From contig CM073329.1 in NCBI GenBank assembly GCA_037043015.1, forward strand, positions 15,826,648 to 15,890,647: a DNA stretch of 64,000 nucleotides. Direction: 5' to 3'. A program made the position numbers and the translations under genes. Of this stretch, positions 1-10,245 are shown in pieces (positions within the stretch are counted from its first letter, which is position 1; every line of letters begins with the position of its first letter). Source of the DNA: Bryum argenteum. Taxonomy: Eukaryota > Streptophyta > Bryopsida > Bryales > Bryaceae. The notes under the pieces were generated by a model, which was given only the letters and a program-made list of their open reading frames with translations, searched no databases and was not told where the DNA came from.

Positions 1-637
1 GCTCTGCAGCTACGGGTATGTTTACAATCTCTTTTTGTTTATATAGTTAATTGTGCACTATTTCATATTAATATGACTCATTGGTGTTTGAAAACTGAAC
101 TTCTGATTGGTTTTTTTTTATTGCAGAAGCTTCTATTCATGCGTGCCGCAATGTGAACCGTCACATTGCGGCATTAGAGGCTGATGCGGCAATTTTTGAA
201 GCTTTGATTGCTCCTCTAATTCAACTTCCTCCTGCTATTGAAGGGATATCACAAGATGTTGTTATGTCAGAGGATCCTGATAGCGAAGTTGTTGTTGTTG
301 AGAAGATCGTGAAAAAGTCAAGGTTTAGTAAGTGAGTATAGTTACATTTCTTACTACAAGCGTTATATTTTATGATTTGCTTGTATGTAACGGTTTTATA
401 AACATGTTATTTGCATTTGCAGAAGCGGTATTAATATGAGATATCCTGTTCACCGTCCTTTTTTCTGTGACCCTAACTTCTATCCAAGCCCTACAAAGTC
501 TTGGCAACTCCCTTCGTACGCAAATGATTCTGCCAATGAATTAGCAAGAGGTGCATATCGTACATTTACACCTAAGAAGTTGGTGCTAAGAGGTATTGAA
601 TATGTTGATTTAGAAGCCGTTGAGTCTGAGATTGAAG
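1..637 (+). CDS. 3' exons of a DNA-methyltransferase-like gene, partial, split by the hAT element
   Basis: Three exons join in one frame. Exon 1-15 ends at GTATGT, exon 127-331 follows a TTGCAG acceptor and ends at GTGAGT, and exon 423-637 follows TTTGCAG. The joined peptide begins SAATEASIHACRNVNRHIAA and continues LEADAAIFEALIAPL. A small-residue run followed by an acidic ALEAD strand fits the SAM-binding motif of amino-methyltransferases (family knowledge); the catalytic part would lie upstream of the window. The rest, with HRPFFCDPNF and RGIEYVDLEAV, is unfamiliar. The exon is cut after codon GAA by the hAT insertion and resumes at 15573, ending 9 residues later at TAA. With the element in place the frame runs into it and stops at 663. 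The C-terminal fold also resembles that of the gene at 40960-45009, so this could itself be a transposon gene. Exon structure is clear; the function is inferred. Confidence 0.6.
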
Positions 638-657
638 CAAGGTTGTCATATCGGGCG
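630..657. repeat. Left target duplication and inverted repeat of the hAT element
   Basis: GATTGAAG at 630-637 is followed by the 20-base inverted repeat at 638-657. Copies of CGGGCG and CGGACG continue inward to about 715 and are likely transposase-binding subterminal repeats. Confidence 0.93.
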
Positions 658-777
658 TGTTGAGGCAATCGGGCGGACAAAACGGACGTACGAGTTGTCC
701 CGGACGGACGGGCGTGCCCGCCCACCTTGTTTGAAGGGGGCGTGTAATTTTTTCATGGGTAAGAAACTTTGCGGTAA

Positions 778-895
778 AAAGCCACGTAGGATGTGGCGTG
801 TAAGTCCATCGTGGCGTCGGGCGGGTGAAATCGTGCCATGGCGAGTGAACTTTTGTTAGGGCGAGTGAACTTTTGAGAGGGCGGGTGAACTTTTT
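778..895. repeat. Subterminal short repeats of the hAT element
   Basis: Three near copies of a ~20-bp unit containing GGCGRGTGAACTTTT lie at about 838-895, preceded by GCCACGTAGG near 781. The opposite end (15366-15405) has CCTACGTGGCG and repeated TACGTGGCGCA, an inverted counterpart. Such subterminal repeats usually bind hAT transposase. Confidence 0.55.
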
Positions 896-896
896 T

Positions 897-1280
897 GAGG
901 CGGGTTACATTGGTGGCGGGGGGGGGGGGGGTAGGGCGGGGGGAGCGCGGGCGGGCGCGGCGGCGGGGCGGGCGGGGGGGGCGGGCGGGGGGGGGGGGGG
1001 GGGGGGGGGGGCGGGGGGGGGGGCGGGGGGAGGGGCGGGGGGGGCGGGCGGGGGAGGGGGGGGGGGGGTAGGGGGGGGAGGGGGGGAGAGAGGCGGGGGG
1101 GGGTAGGGCGGGGGGGGGGTAGGGGCGGGGGGGGGGGTAAAGGTGGGGGGGTAAGGGGGTAGGGGGGTAAAGGGGGGGGTAAGGGGGGTTAGGGGGGTAA
1201 AGGGGGGGTAAGGGGGTTAGGGGGGGGTAAGGGGGTAAGGTGGGTTAGGGGGGAGGGGTAAGGGGGGAGTAAGGGGGGTT
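897..1280. repeat. G-rich low-complexity tract
   Basis: Near-pure G on the plus strand with scattered C, A and T, grading into GGGGGTAA-like units towards 1280. It lies beyond the 3' end of the transposase gene. Predicted glycine-rich peptides here are composition artefacts. AT-rich sequence follows to 1357. Confidence 0.9.
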
Positions 1281-1357
1281 GATGCGTTTTCATTTATTTT
1301 TTTTTAAAAATTTTTCTTGAATTTTTCTTTCGAGAATTTTTTTAAATAGAAATATCG

Positions 1358-1530
1358 TAGTATTTACAAATTGATTCATGCATAGGTTGAGTGGTATTAG
1401 GCAAGGTATGCATATGAGCGGTTGGAAGAGTGAGGAGGGGTGGGAATAAGTAAATATGTGCACCCAAATGAAAACAATGTAATTAAATATGTCATAGGAC
1501 TAAGTACACATGCATCGAATAAGAGAAATT
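1358..1530. repeat. Internal duplicate of the downstream flank (pairs with 12995-13135)
   Basis: Sequence such as GATTCATGCATAGGTTGAGT, ATATGTGCACCCAA and ATGCATCGAATAAGAGAA recurs in the same order and orientation near 13011-13133. One copy lies downstream of the transposase gene and the other downstream of the kinase-like gene, so a gene-end module was duplicated within the element. Confidence 0.8.
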
Positions 1531-1803
1531 GCCTTATTTTTCATACATAAGGCGAATGTAATGTAGTAAAAAGTAGAAAGCATGAATAATAATATGATAT
1601 AATATAATTCATAGTGAATAACGATACAACGTAGATATAAGGAAATTATATATATTCTCACAACACACAATCTGAACTTCTCTATTTTTTTTTTCTTTTT
1701 CAATAAACTTATGCACTATAATAGACTAATAATAGTGTCTAATAAAGGACTACAATAATGATGAGAAGTTCTAAAATACCCAAATAGATAATATAAGTCC
1801 GTT

Positions 1804-4800
1804 CTACTTATTAAAACGATTTGATCGCCGCACCCTTTTAGTGGATGTACCCTCCATGTTGGGATCTCGGATAAGGTCTTGGATAACAACGTCATCATCA
1901 TCGGGCGCCTCATCGCAATGTGGGTCACCATCATCGTCGTCGTCGTCGTTGTTGCCACGTTCAATATCATTGTCGTCGTCGCTACCACTTGAAGAACAAG
2001 TAGACTCATTGCGAAGAAGGGCTATTTTTTCGCCGTATAGATTTTCCTCAAGTCTAATAACCTTGTGTCTCTTTGCTCTGGGACACTCCCCATCCGAATT
2101 CACCGGCGGTCCTCTAGGAACAACAAAAGCTGGTGTTGATGAAGTGCGACCAGGAACATATGTGTCCACGAATGGTTCAATTACCGTGTTTGGGTTCCTC
2201 CCCCCTATTCCTAATGAACAACGTCTGCTTGGCCTGGAAGACAAGACATCGCCAACATTCTGTCCCCCTCCATCTACAGTGTCTGCAATGCCTCTAGGCC
2301 GTATCCATTTTGTAGTGGATGTTGAGCCTCCAAACCCTCCGCGGTCTATGCTTCCGCTAGGAGTGTTAGTTCCCCCACGTCCTCTAGCTCCGTTTCTTCC
2401 ACGTGCTTGGTGGTATTGTCCCATTGGATGATGGATAGCTGACATAGGGATAATAGGAGGCCTCCCACGGGACCCATCAGATTGGGAAGCTCTTCCACTA
2501 GCATTTGTTGCTCCTCCACTAGTATTTGGTGTAGGTGTATTTAGCCCAGAGACTGTTCTGGCGACCGGAATATCCGCATGCATAGGGTCAACATCATCGG
2601 TGAATTCGAATGCATCGTGAATCCTCACGATATTCGGATCAAGACATTGGGCGCAACAACGGGTGTAATAGTTCTCCCAATCCCTCCCAATCTTGATGCA
2701 TTTGGGCTATTTCCCACTTCTCGCGGGCCACATCTTCAAAACGATCCACAATTGTTGTATAGGTATTGGGAGTTCCAATAGTACCAATTGTGCCATCTTC
2801 TCCTCGTTTTGCTCATTATCCTCATTGTTTCGAAAGAGGGGTGGTTGTAGTTAACATCATGAGCGGGTATGGTTTGATTTGCTTCACGATCTAGCCCATG
2901 ATCTCGAATCTTCGTTTTCCGAATCCAATCATCGTAATCCGCGCTTGATTGATGCCGACATTAGGCGATTGTCCGGCGATGGAATGCGACGAGTAGGACT
3001 TGTACTCCATGCTCCAAGACCCCAACGGATTGGCTCTTGGTCATCGTCCATTCCATCGTCTTCACCGTAATATTCCCTACTCTCCCTAGAAGGTCCGCAC
3101 CTTGACCCCGAGGAGATCTGGATTTTGTCGGTACTCTCTACCTTCCCAATTGGCTTCCATGTCACTATTGTCCTCTTCTTCTAGGAACTCTCGGTTGGGC
3201 TCATCTACGGGGAATCGGGCCGAGGCATGCAGGTCAATCCTCCGAGTTGGCATTGTCTTCATACCGGTGAAGTGGTTCGGGCCCTGGTCTTTTTCATAAT
3301 CACGGCCATTGGTATAGATATACACTAATGTCTCTGCTTTTTTCGGGCCTAACCGATTTTCGGCTCTTATTGTGCACAAATGAGTAAGCACTCCAATTAC
3401 GCTCACATGAACTAGTGAACATGTGAGAGACAATATGCGTACCGCTATTTTGGAAGGTATGCGATCTCCAATCCTATACCACCATTGATGGGGAGCATGT
3501 TCATTGCACGGATGTCGAAGGCAATGTCGGGGCTATATGGCCTGTACCTTCGTCATACTCTTGTAATTCGGATATGACGTCTTCATACTTCACACCCACC
3601 ACAACTTTTAATTTTGAATTACACGATATAGCGCACGGAGGGCTACGCCATCTTGCTTTAGCGCTGCATTCTCCTTGAGATATGGATTCAAGAGGGGCAC
3701 TGCGTAGTGAAGATCCGTAAAACACATGGCCCTCCTCGCTTTGAATGAATCCTCCAATATTGTTGCAATATCTGGTCGGACGCTAAATGGTGGATCCCTG
3801 AATGAAGTCACATGTTGATGCAATCCTTGTAGTATGAGCCATGCCTTACCCATTGCGGGTTCTCGGCCATCAAACACGCGTAATGCTTTCAAAACCTCCT
3901 GCGTCATGTAAATGAAATTCTTGCACCGCTGCCAGAAGGCCCCATCCTCAATGGTGCGCACGATATTGCGCCAGGCGGTGGCTGCCCGCTCCCCTCCCAT
4001 CCTGTCCCTCAAGGTATTGGTATAGTTCTGAACTCGGGGATGGTCTTTCAGTGCCTCTAGGACAGGCTTGAGTTTGACGAGTCGGTCCATCATCAACATA
4101 TTGCATGCAAAGCGCGTCTCCCCCGGCACCAGGATTGAGAGTTTAGGAATCAATTCACGAAATGTTGCCATTGTTGCATGATGGTTCCTAATATAATGGC
4201 ACAACTTTCTTGCCCTCTCGATAAGGTCCTTGAAGATGTCGATTTTTGCCCAATCTTCCAATAGGAGATCCAAAGCATGAGCCATGCATCCTTGCGAGAA
4301 AATCCATGGATACTCCTCGATGATACATTTCATTGCTCCAAGCATGTTTGCAGCGTTATCCGTACACACTGCAGTCACATTCTTAGGTCCCACCTTCTCA
4401 ATGAATACTTTGAGTTTGTTTGCTATATACGTCGCAGATTTTGTCTGCCCACTGGTGTCAATGCTTCCTAGAAATACATCTCCAGGTGGGCACGTCATCA
4501 TCACATTCATGAGGGGCCTACGATTAACATCGTCCCAACCATCGGTGCATATGGACACCCCATACGCGGATTTTGCAAATCCAGTTCTTGACTCAATCTC
4601 CTTCTCGACTCGCAATCTGCTGGGTTCTATGAGATTAGTCCTGAATTGGTGATAAGATGGAGGAACATAGTCAAACCTCGCCTTGGAAGTTGCTAAAACC
4701 GCTTCAATAAAAAACGGGTTCCTGGCCACGTTGAATGGGATATTTGCGTTATAGAAACAATCTGCCCACTTTTCATCCAATTCTTTTCTCTTCGCGGTGT

Positions 4801-5284
4801 TCAAAGATTCCTCCATGCTACGTTGGCGTACTGCTACGGACCTCGTAGAATTTGATGCGCCTCGGGTAGCTGACATGGAGTGTGGATTCTCACGTCCCTC
4901 TACCACGCACGCATCCCGGCCTCCTCTGTGAGGACTTCCACCCCTCACTCCAACCCCTGTGTTTGTATCAACACCTACATGGCATGAAGAACCACTAGGA
5001 ATTCCGTTGGAGGGACCATGTGTAGTAGAATCTCCACCGTACATGTCTTCATCACTCATTCTGGCGGGAACTATGCCCCCACAATTTGCAAACCTGCTGC
5101 GAACACGATGCGGTACAAGGGAACACACACTCTTCTCGGATTTCGGCATGTAGCCTAGGTGCATGAATGCTCGAATTCGTTTGTAGGTGAATGTTGTGTT
5201 GCAAAAAACACAAGTAATGTTCCCATCATCATGAAATTCATACCACGAATTCCACTCTCTTGTTGTCCTCCGTTGGCTTCCCAT
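1804..5284 (-). CDS. hAT transposase (BED finger, DUF659, hAT-C), frame-disrupted
   Basis: The main open stretch runs from ATG at 5284 to 3608 (558 codons). Residues ~10-75 form a BED-type zinc finger (WYEFHDD, CVFC and downstream C/H residues). The DUF659 region (~220-380) has SICTDGWDD, RRPLMNVMM, VTAVCTDNAANM, GCMAHALDLLLEDW and the RNase-H-like acidic residues. Later pieces in other frames continue with KYEDVISELQEYDEG, CERNWSAYSFVHN and RLGPKKAETLVYIYTNGRDY, the hAT-C dimerisation signature (3640-3300). A low-complexity, acid-rich tail ending KRVRRSNRFNK (2628-1804) is probably the C-terminal exon. The product would bind the element's ends and cut and paste it in the nucleus. At least two frame changes lie between 3608 and 3300, so this copy is probably not functional unless they are introns or base errors. 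Confidence 0.9.
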
Positions 5285-5408
5285 CGCATTCGAGCCTAAA
5301 GGATGAAGGTTCTAGTGGCCAATTTGGTATATCAAGTAAACCCTCTTAATAACTCTTTGCTCTATTCTCTTGCCTGAACCAATTTTGACATTACCTCCGC
5401 TGTCAGCT

Positions 5409-5580
5409 AGCGCTGGTTGCCATCGTTGTAGAAAAAAAAATTGAAAACCTCCTCCCAATGTGCTGAAACGCCCTTCCCCAATCCCCAATCCAACCCTCAC
5501 GAAGAGAAGTGGATCTTGAGAGCTAGGAGGGGCGGGTTACAAATGAGAAGTTCGCCCCTTATATAGTGGTTGTACTCCAT
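5409..5580 (-). promoter_or_regulatory. Transposase promoter, duplicated upstream of the RING gene
   Basis: On the minus strand a TATATAA box (5559-5565) lies about 275 bases before the transposase ATG. Downstream sequence including AGATCCACTTCTCTT and GGATTGGGGATTGGGGAAG is nearly the same as at 12285-12440, which precedes the second gene. A short upstream ORF (MATSAS, from 5419) sits where the second gene has its real start. Core promoter status is inferred. Confidence 0.65.
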
Positions 5581-5631
5581 GGTACATGGATGGGAAGATG
5601 GGGATTTCAATGGGGGTAGGGCCGTAGGGGC

Positions 5632-6160
5632 GGGTTACGGGGCGGGGAGGGGGGGGGGGGGAAGGGGAAGGAGGGGAGGAAGGAAGGGGGGGGCGGGGAA
5701 AGGGAAGGGCGGGTGGGGGGGGGTGAGGGGGGCAGGTGAGGGGGCGGGTGGGGCGGGTGAGGGGCGGGGGTGAGGCGGGTGAGGTGGGGGGGGTGGGGGG
5801 GGGGGGGGGGAGGGATAGGGGGGGGTAGAAGGGGGTAGAGGGAGGGATAAGGGGGTAGGGGGTAGGGGAAAGGGGGGTAGGGGGGATGGATAGGTTATAG
5901 GGGGGGGGGGGGGAGGGATAGAGGGGGGTAGAGGGAGGGGAGGGGGGGGGTAGAGGGAGGGATAGGAGGGGGTAGAGGGAGGGATAGGGGGGGTAGAGGG
6001 GAGGGATAGGAGGGGGTAGAGGGAGGGATAGGGGGGGTAGAGGGGAGGGATAGGGGGGTAGAGGGAGGGATAATGGGGGGGTAGGGGGAGGGGGGAAAGG
6101 GGTGGAAGGGGAGGGGGAAAGGGGGTGGGAGATGGGAGGTGGGATAGGAGAGGGAGTAAG
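5632..6160. repeat. G-rich low-complexity tract
   Basis: Upstream of the transposase promoter. It is near-pure G, turning into imperfect repeats of GGTAGAGGGAGGGATAG. Predicted proline-rich minus-strand peptides are composition artefacts. Confidence 0.9.
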
Positions 6161-6224
6161 GACACGTGCTCCGTTTTTTAAATGTTGTTTAAATTTTTTA
6201 AATTTTTTAAATAAAATGTTATTT

Positions 6225-7545
6225 GAAGAAGAATGAATTAAACATAATACCACCCACCAGTACATTCTTTAGTCCTAATATAAATTGTGAACGTAAAATC
6301 AAATATATGATTAAACCATTAGGATGATAAATTTATTTGTAATATAGTATTGGGAAGAAGAATGAAATAAACATAATACCACCCACCAGTACATTCGTTA
6401 GTCCTAATATAAATTGTGATCGTAAAATCAAATATATGATTAAACCATTAGGATGATAAATTTATTTGTAATATAGCATTGGGAAGAAGAATGAATTAAA
6501 CATAATACCACCCACTAGTACATTCTTTAGTCCTAATATAAATTGTGAACGTAAAATCAAATATATGATTAAACCATTAGGATGATAAATTTATTTGTAA
6601 TATAGTATTGGGAAGAAGAATGAAATAAACATAATACCACCCACCAGTACATTCGTTAGTCCTAATATAAATTGTGATCGTAAAATCAAATATATGATTA
6701 AACCATTAGAATGATAAATTTATTTGTGATATAGCATTGGGAAGAAGAATGAATTAAACATAATACCACCCACCAGTACATTCTTTAGTCCTAATATAAA
6801 TTGTGATCGTAAAATCAAATATATGATTAAACCATTAGGATGATAAATTTATTTGTGATATAGCATTGGGAAGAAGAATGAATTAAACATAATACCACCC
6901 ACCAGTACATTCTTTAGTCCTAATATAAATTGTGAACGTAAAATCAAATATATGATTAAACCATTAGGATGATAAATTTATTTGTAATATAGTATTGGGA
7001 AGAAGAATGAAATAAACATAATACCACCCACCAGTACATTCGTTAGTCCTAATATAAATTGTGATCGTAAAATCAAATATATGATTAAACCATTAGGATG
7101 ATAAATTTATTTGTAATATAGCATTGGGAAGAAGAATGAATTAAACATAATACCACCCACCAGTACATTCTTTAGTCCTAATATAAATTGTGAACGTAAA
7201 ATCAAATATATGATTAAACCATTAGGATGATAAATTTATTTGTAATATAGGATTGGGAAGAAGAATGAAATAAACATAATACCACCCACCCAAAGACATT
7301 CGTTAGTCCTAATATAAATTGTGATCGTAAAATCAAATATATGATTAAACCATTAGGATGATAAATTTATTTGTGATATAGCATTGGGAAGAAGAATGAA
7401 TTAAACATAATACCACCCACCAAGAAGACATTCTTTAGTCCTAATATAAATTGTGATCGTAAAATCAAATATATGATTAAACCATTAGGATGATAAATTT
7501 TTTTGTAATATAGTATTGGGAAGAAGAATGAAATAAACATAATAC
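6225..7545. repeat. 129-bp tandem array with dimeric higher-order structure
   Basis: Units begin with GAAGAAGAATGAA at 6225, 6354, 6483, 6612, 6741, 6870, 6999, 7128, 7257, 7388 and 7520: ten complete plus one partial. The period is 129, with two late units of 131-132. Two unit types alternate, differing at four sites (GAATTAAAC/GAAATAAAC, CATTCTTT/CATTCGTT, GTGAACG/GTGATCG, TAGTATT/TAGCATT). The amplified unit is therefore largely a 258-bp dimer. No coding potential is seen. Confidence 0.95.
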
Positions 7546-7945
7546 CCCCTCACCCCACCCCCTCACCCCACCCCACCCCCTCACCCGCCCCTCATCCTCT
7601 CCCCTCACCCCACCCCACCCCCTCACCCCACCCCACCCCACCACCCCACCTCCCCTCACCCCACCCCCCCCCCCTCATCCTCACCCCACCCCACCCCCCT
7701 CATCCTCACCCTCACACTCACTCCCTCATTCCCCTTACCATCTCCGCCCTACCCCCCCCTTGGTACCCGCCCTACCCCCTTGGTACCCGCCCTACCCCCA
7801 TGGTACCCGCACCTCCCCGTAATCCGCCCCTCCCCCCGTAACCCGCCGCCCCTCTCTCACCCACCCCACGTAGTTTTTGAAAAAAATTTGCCTTCTCTCT
7901 CACCAATCTTGTGTTTTGCAAACAAGCATCATTAATGGGATAAAC

Positions 7946-8013
7946 AAATCCAAACATTCCTCATTAAAGCCGGGATTTGGAGTATCCCGGATATAGTGAG
8001 GAATGTTTGATTT
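7946..8013. repeat. Palindrome, copy 1 of 3
   Basis: The arms are AAATCCAAACATTCC and its complement, with an inner GCCGGGAT/ATCCCGG pair and a short loop. In this copy the right arm has lost one G, so the stem is imperfect. Confidence 0.8.
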
Positions 8014-8680
8014 CCAATGATTGGATTGACCATCATTCCACTCCTCTTCCACTTCCTCCCCTTCTCTCCTCTTCCCTCCCACTCCTCCCTTTCTTCTTTT
8101 CTCCTCCCCTCACCCGCCCCCTCATCCTCACCCGCCCCTCATCCTCACCCGCCTCATCCTCACCCCCTCACACCACCCCCTCACCCCACCCCCCACCCCA
8201 CCCCCTCCCCCCACCCCACCCCACCCTCACCCCACCCCACCCCACCCCCTCATCCTCACCCCCTCACCCCACACCCCCTCACCCCACCCCCTCATCCCAC
8301 CCCACCCCCTCACCCCACCCCCCCCCCTCCTCACCCCACCCCACCCCCTCATCCTCACCCCACCCCCTTCACCCCACCCCACCCCCTCATCCTCACCCCA
8401 CCCCACCCCCCCTCATCCTCACCCCCTCACACTCACTCCCCTCATTCCCCTTACCCTCTCCGCCCTACCCCCTTGGTACCCCCCCCTACCCCCATGGTAC
8501 CCGCCCTACCCCCATGGTACCCGCCCTACCCCCCATGGTACCCGCACCTCCCCGGTAATCCGCCCCTCCCCCGTAACCCGCCCCTCTCTCTCACCCACCC
8601 CACGTAGTTTTTAGAAAAAAATTTGCCTTCTCTCTCACCAATCTTGTGTTTTGCAAACAAGCATCATTAATGGGATAAAC

Positions 8681-8751
8681 AAATCCAAACATTCCCTCAT
8701 TAAAGCCGGGATTTGGAGTATCCCGGATATAGTGAGGGAATGTTTGGATTT
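8681..8751. repeat. Palindrome, copy 2 of 3
   Basis: A perfect 19-bp outer stem (AAATCCAAACATTCCCTCA and its complement), an inner CCGGGAT/ATCCCGG stem and a ~7-base loop. It could form a cruciform, or be a tiny inverted-repeat element amplified with the 737-bp unit. Confidence 0.88.
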
Positions 8752-9417
8752 CCAATGATTGGATTGACCATCATTCCACTCCTCGTCCACTTCCTCCCCT
8801 TCTCTCCTCTTCCCTCCCACTCCTCCTTCTTCTTTTCTCCTCCCCCACTCACCCCCCCTCATCCTCACCCGCCTCATCATCCTCACCCCCCACACCACCC
8901 CCTCACCCCCCCCCCCTCACCCCACCCCCTCACCCCACCCCCTCACCCCACCCCACCCCCTCACCCCACCCCACCCCCTCATCCTCACCCTCACCCCACC
9001 CCACCCCCTCATCCTCACCCCCCCACACCACCCCCTCTCACCCCACCCCCCTCACCCCACCCCCTCACCCCACCCCACCCTCCCTCACCCCACCCCACCC
9101 TCCCTCATCCTCACCCCACCCCCTCACCCCACCCCACCCCCTCATCCTCACCCCACCCCACCCCCTCATCCTCACCCCCTCACACTCACTCCCCTCATTC
9201 CCCTTACCCTCTCCGCCCCTACCCCCCCTTGGTACCCGCCCTACCCCCATGGTACCCCCGCCCTACCCCCATGGTACCCGCACCTCCCCGGTAATCCGCC
9301 CCTCCCCCGTAACCCGCCCCTCCTCTCTCACCCACCCCACGTAGTTTTTTGAAAAAAATTTGCCTTCTCTCTCACCAATCTTGTGTTTTGCAAACAAGCA
9401 TCATTAATGGGATAAAC

Positions 9418-9488
9418 AAATCCAAACATTCCCTCATTAAAGCCGGGATTTGGAGTATCCCGGATATAGTGAGGGAATGTTTGGATTT
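9418..9488. repeat. Palindrome, copy 3 of 3
   Basis: The same perfect two-part stem as the copy at 8681. Confidence 0.88.
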
Positions 9489-9640
9489 CCAATGATTGGA
9501 TTGACCATCATTCCACTCCTCGTCCACTTCCTCCCCTTCTCTCCTCTTCCCTCCCACTCCTCCCTTTCTTCTTTTCTCCTCCCCTCTCTACCCCCTTACC
9601 CACCCCCCCCTAACCCTCACCCTCCTCACTTCCCCTCTTC

Positions 9641-10245
9641 CCCCCCTCACTTTGGATTGACATCCGCTACCGGTATGTTTATTTTTTATTGTCCTATCAT
9701 GTTTATAAGAAATTTATTAATTATTACAAGATTTAAAATAATTTTTTCTCCCACTTAACTATTTATCAAGCTAACCATACAATGACACCATGATAATTAG
9801 CATTCACATGATCATATGATTATAAACACATGCATAGAGTGTGCCAACAAGTTTGCAAAAGAAAAGCATATGTATTTCAAACAGTGTTTAATGATATAGA
9901 AAAAGAGAAGTATATCTTGGTTGCTACATTAGAAAATCGACAATTAGTTCTCGTCCATTCTTTGCCTTTGTTTGGGCGGCGTCGGCATCATTCGTACCCT
10001 CCGCAAATCTTCACTCCCCGCCCAATCGAAGTCTACGAATGGCTGATCGAGTCCTCTCGCAGCCCGTCTTCTTCAAGAATATCCTCGGGAATTGCGATTG
10101 TTGCATGGCTCGAAGCATGCGTCCGGTTTGGGGACTATGTTGTTCCATCGAGAAAATCAATGCTTCGGTGGTGTAAAAGGTCTCCGGTCGGATTCATCCG
10201 TTGCCCAATTAATCTCGTAATCGCGGTCGGAACAGCTCTTCCGAT
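9641..10245. other. Downstream region of the RING gene, nothing recognised
   Basis: About 600 bp of mixed composition, AT-rich at first. No convincing frame on the plus strand. Some minus-strand sequence up to 10245 may belong to the RING gene's C-terminal part after a frame change. Confidence 0.4.

Larger units (their letters stand above)
7545..9640. repeat. C-rich tract with ~737-bp tandem units
   Basis: CACCCC/CCTCATCCTCACC-type sequence is interrupted three times by the same ~240-bp unique segment (about 7868-8105, 8605-8843, 9342-9585), giving a period of ~737 bp. Each unit also ends with a conserved run of TGGTACCCGCCCTACCCC. Predicted proline/histidine-rich peptides here are artefacts. 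Confidence 0.93.

Noticed and set aside
873-1106. Glycine-rich open frame in the G tract, and similar poly-Gly or poly-Pro frames at 5537-6265, 7977-9758, 12375-12780 and 14978-15463
   Set aside because: They only reflect near-homopolymeric DNA; any frame without a stop looks open there. They have no start context and no domain.
1130-1280. Telomere-like GGGGTTA/GGGGGTAA repeats (also near 12690-12745)
   Set aside because: Units are irregular and embedded in a longer G tract inside a transposon; they do not match the plant TTTAGGG repeat.
6225-7545. Possible CRISPR-like array
   Set aside because: Whole 129-bp units are near-identical, with no distinct spacers and no cas genes, in a eukaryotic setting. 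It is a satellite-type tandem array.
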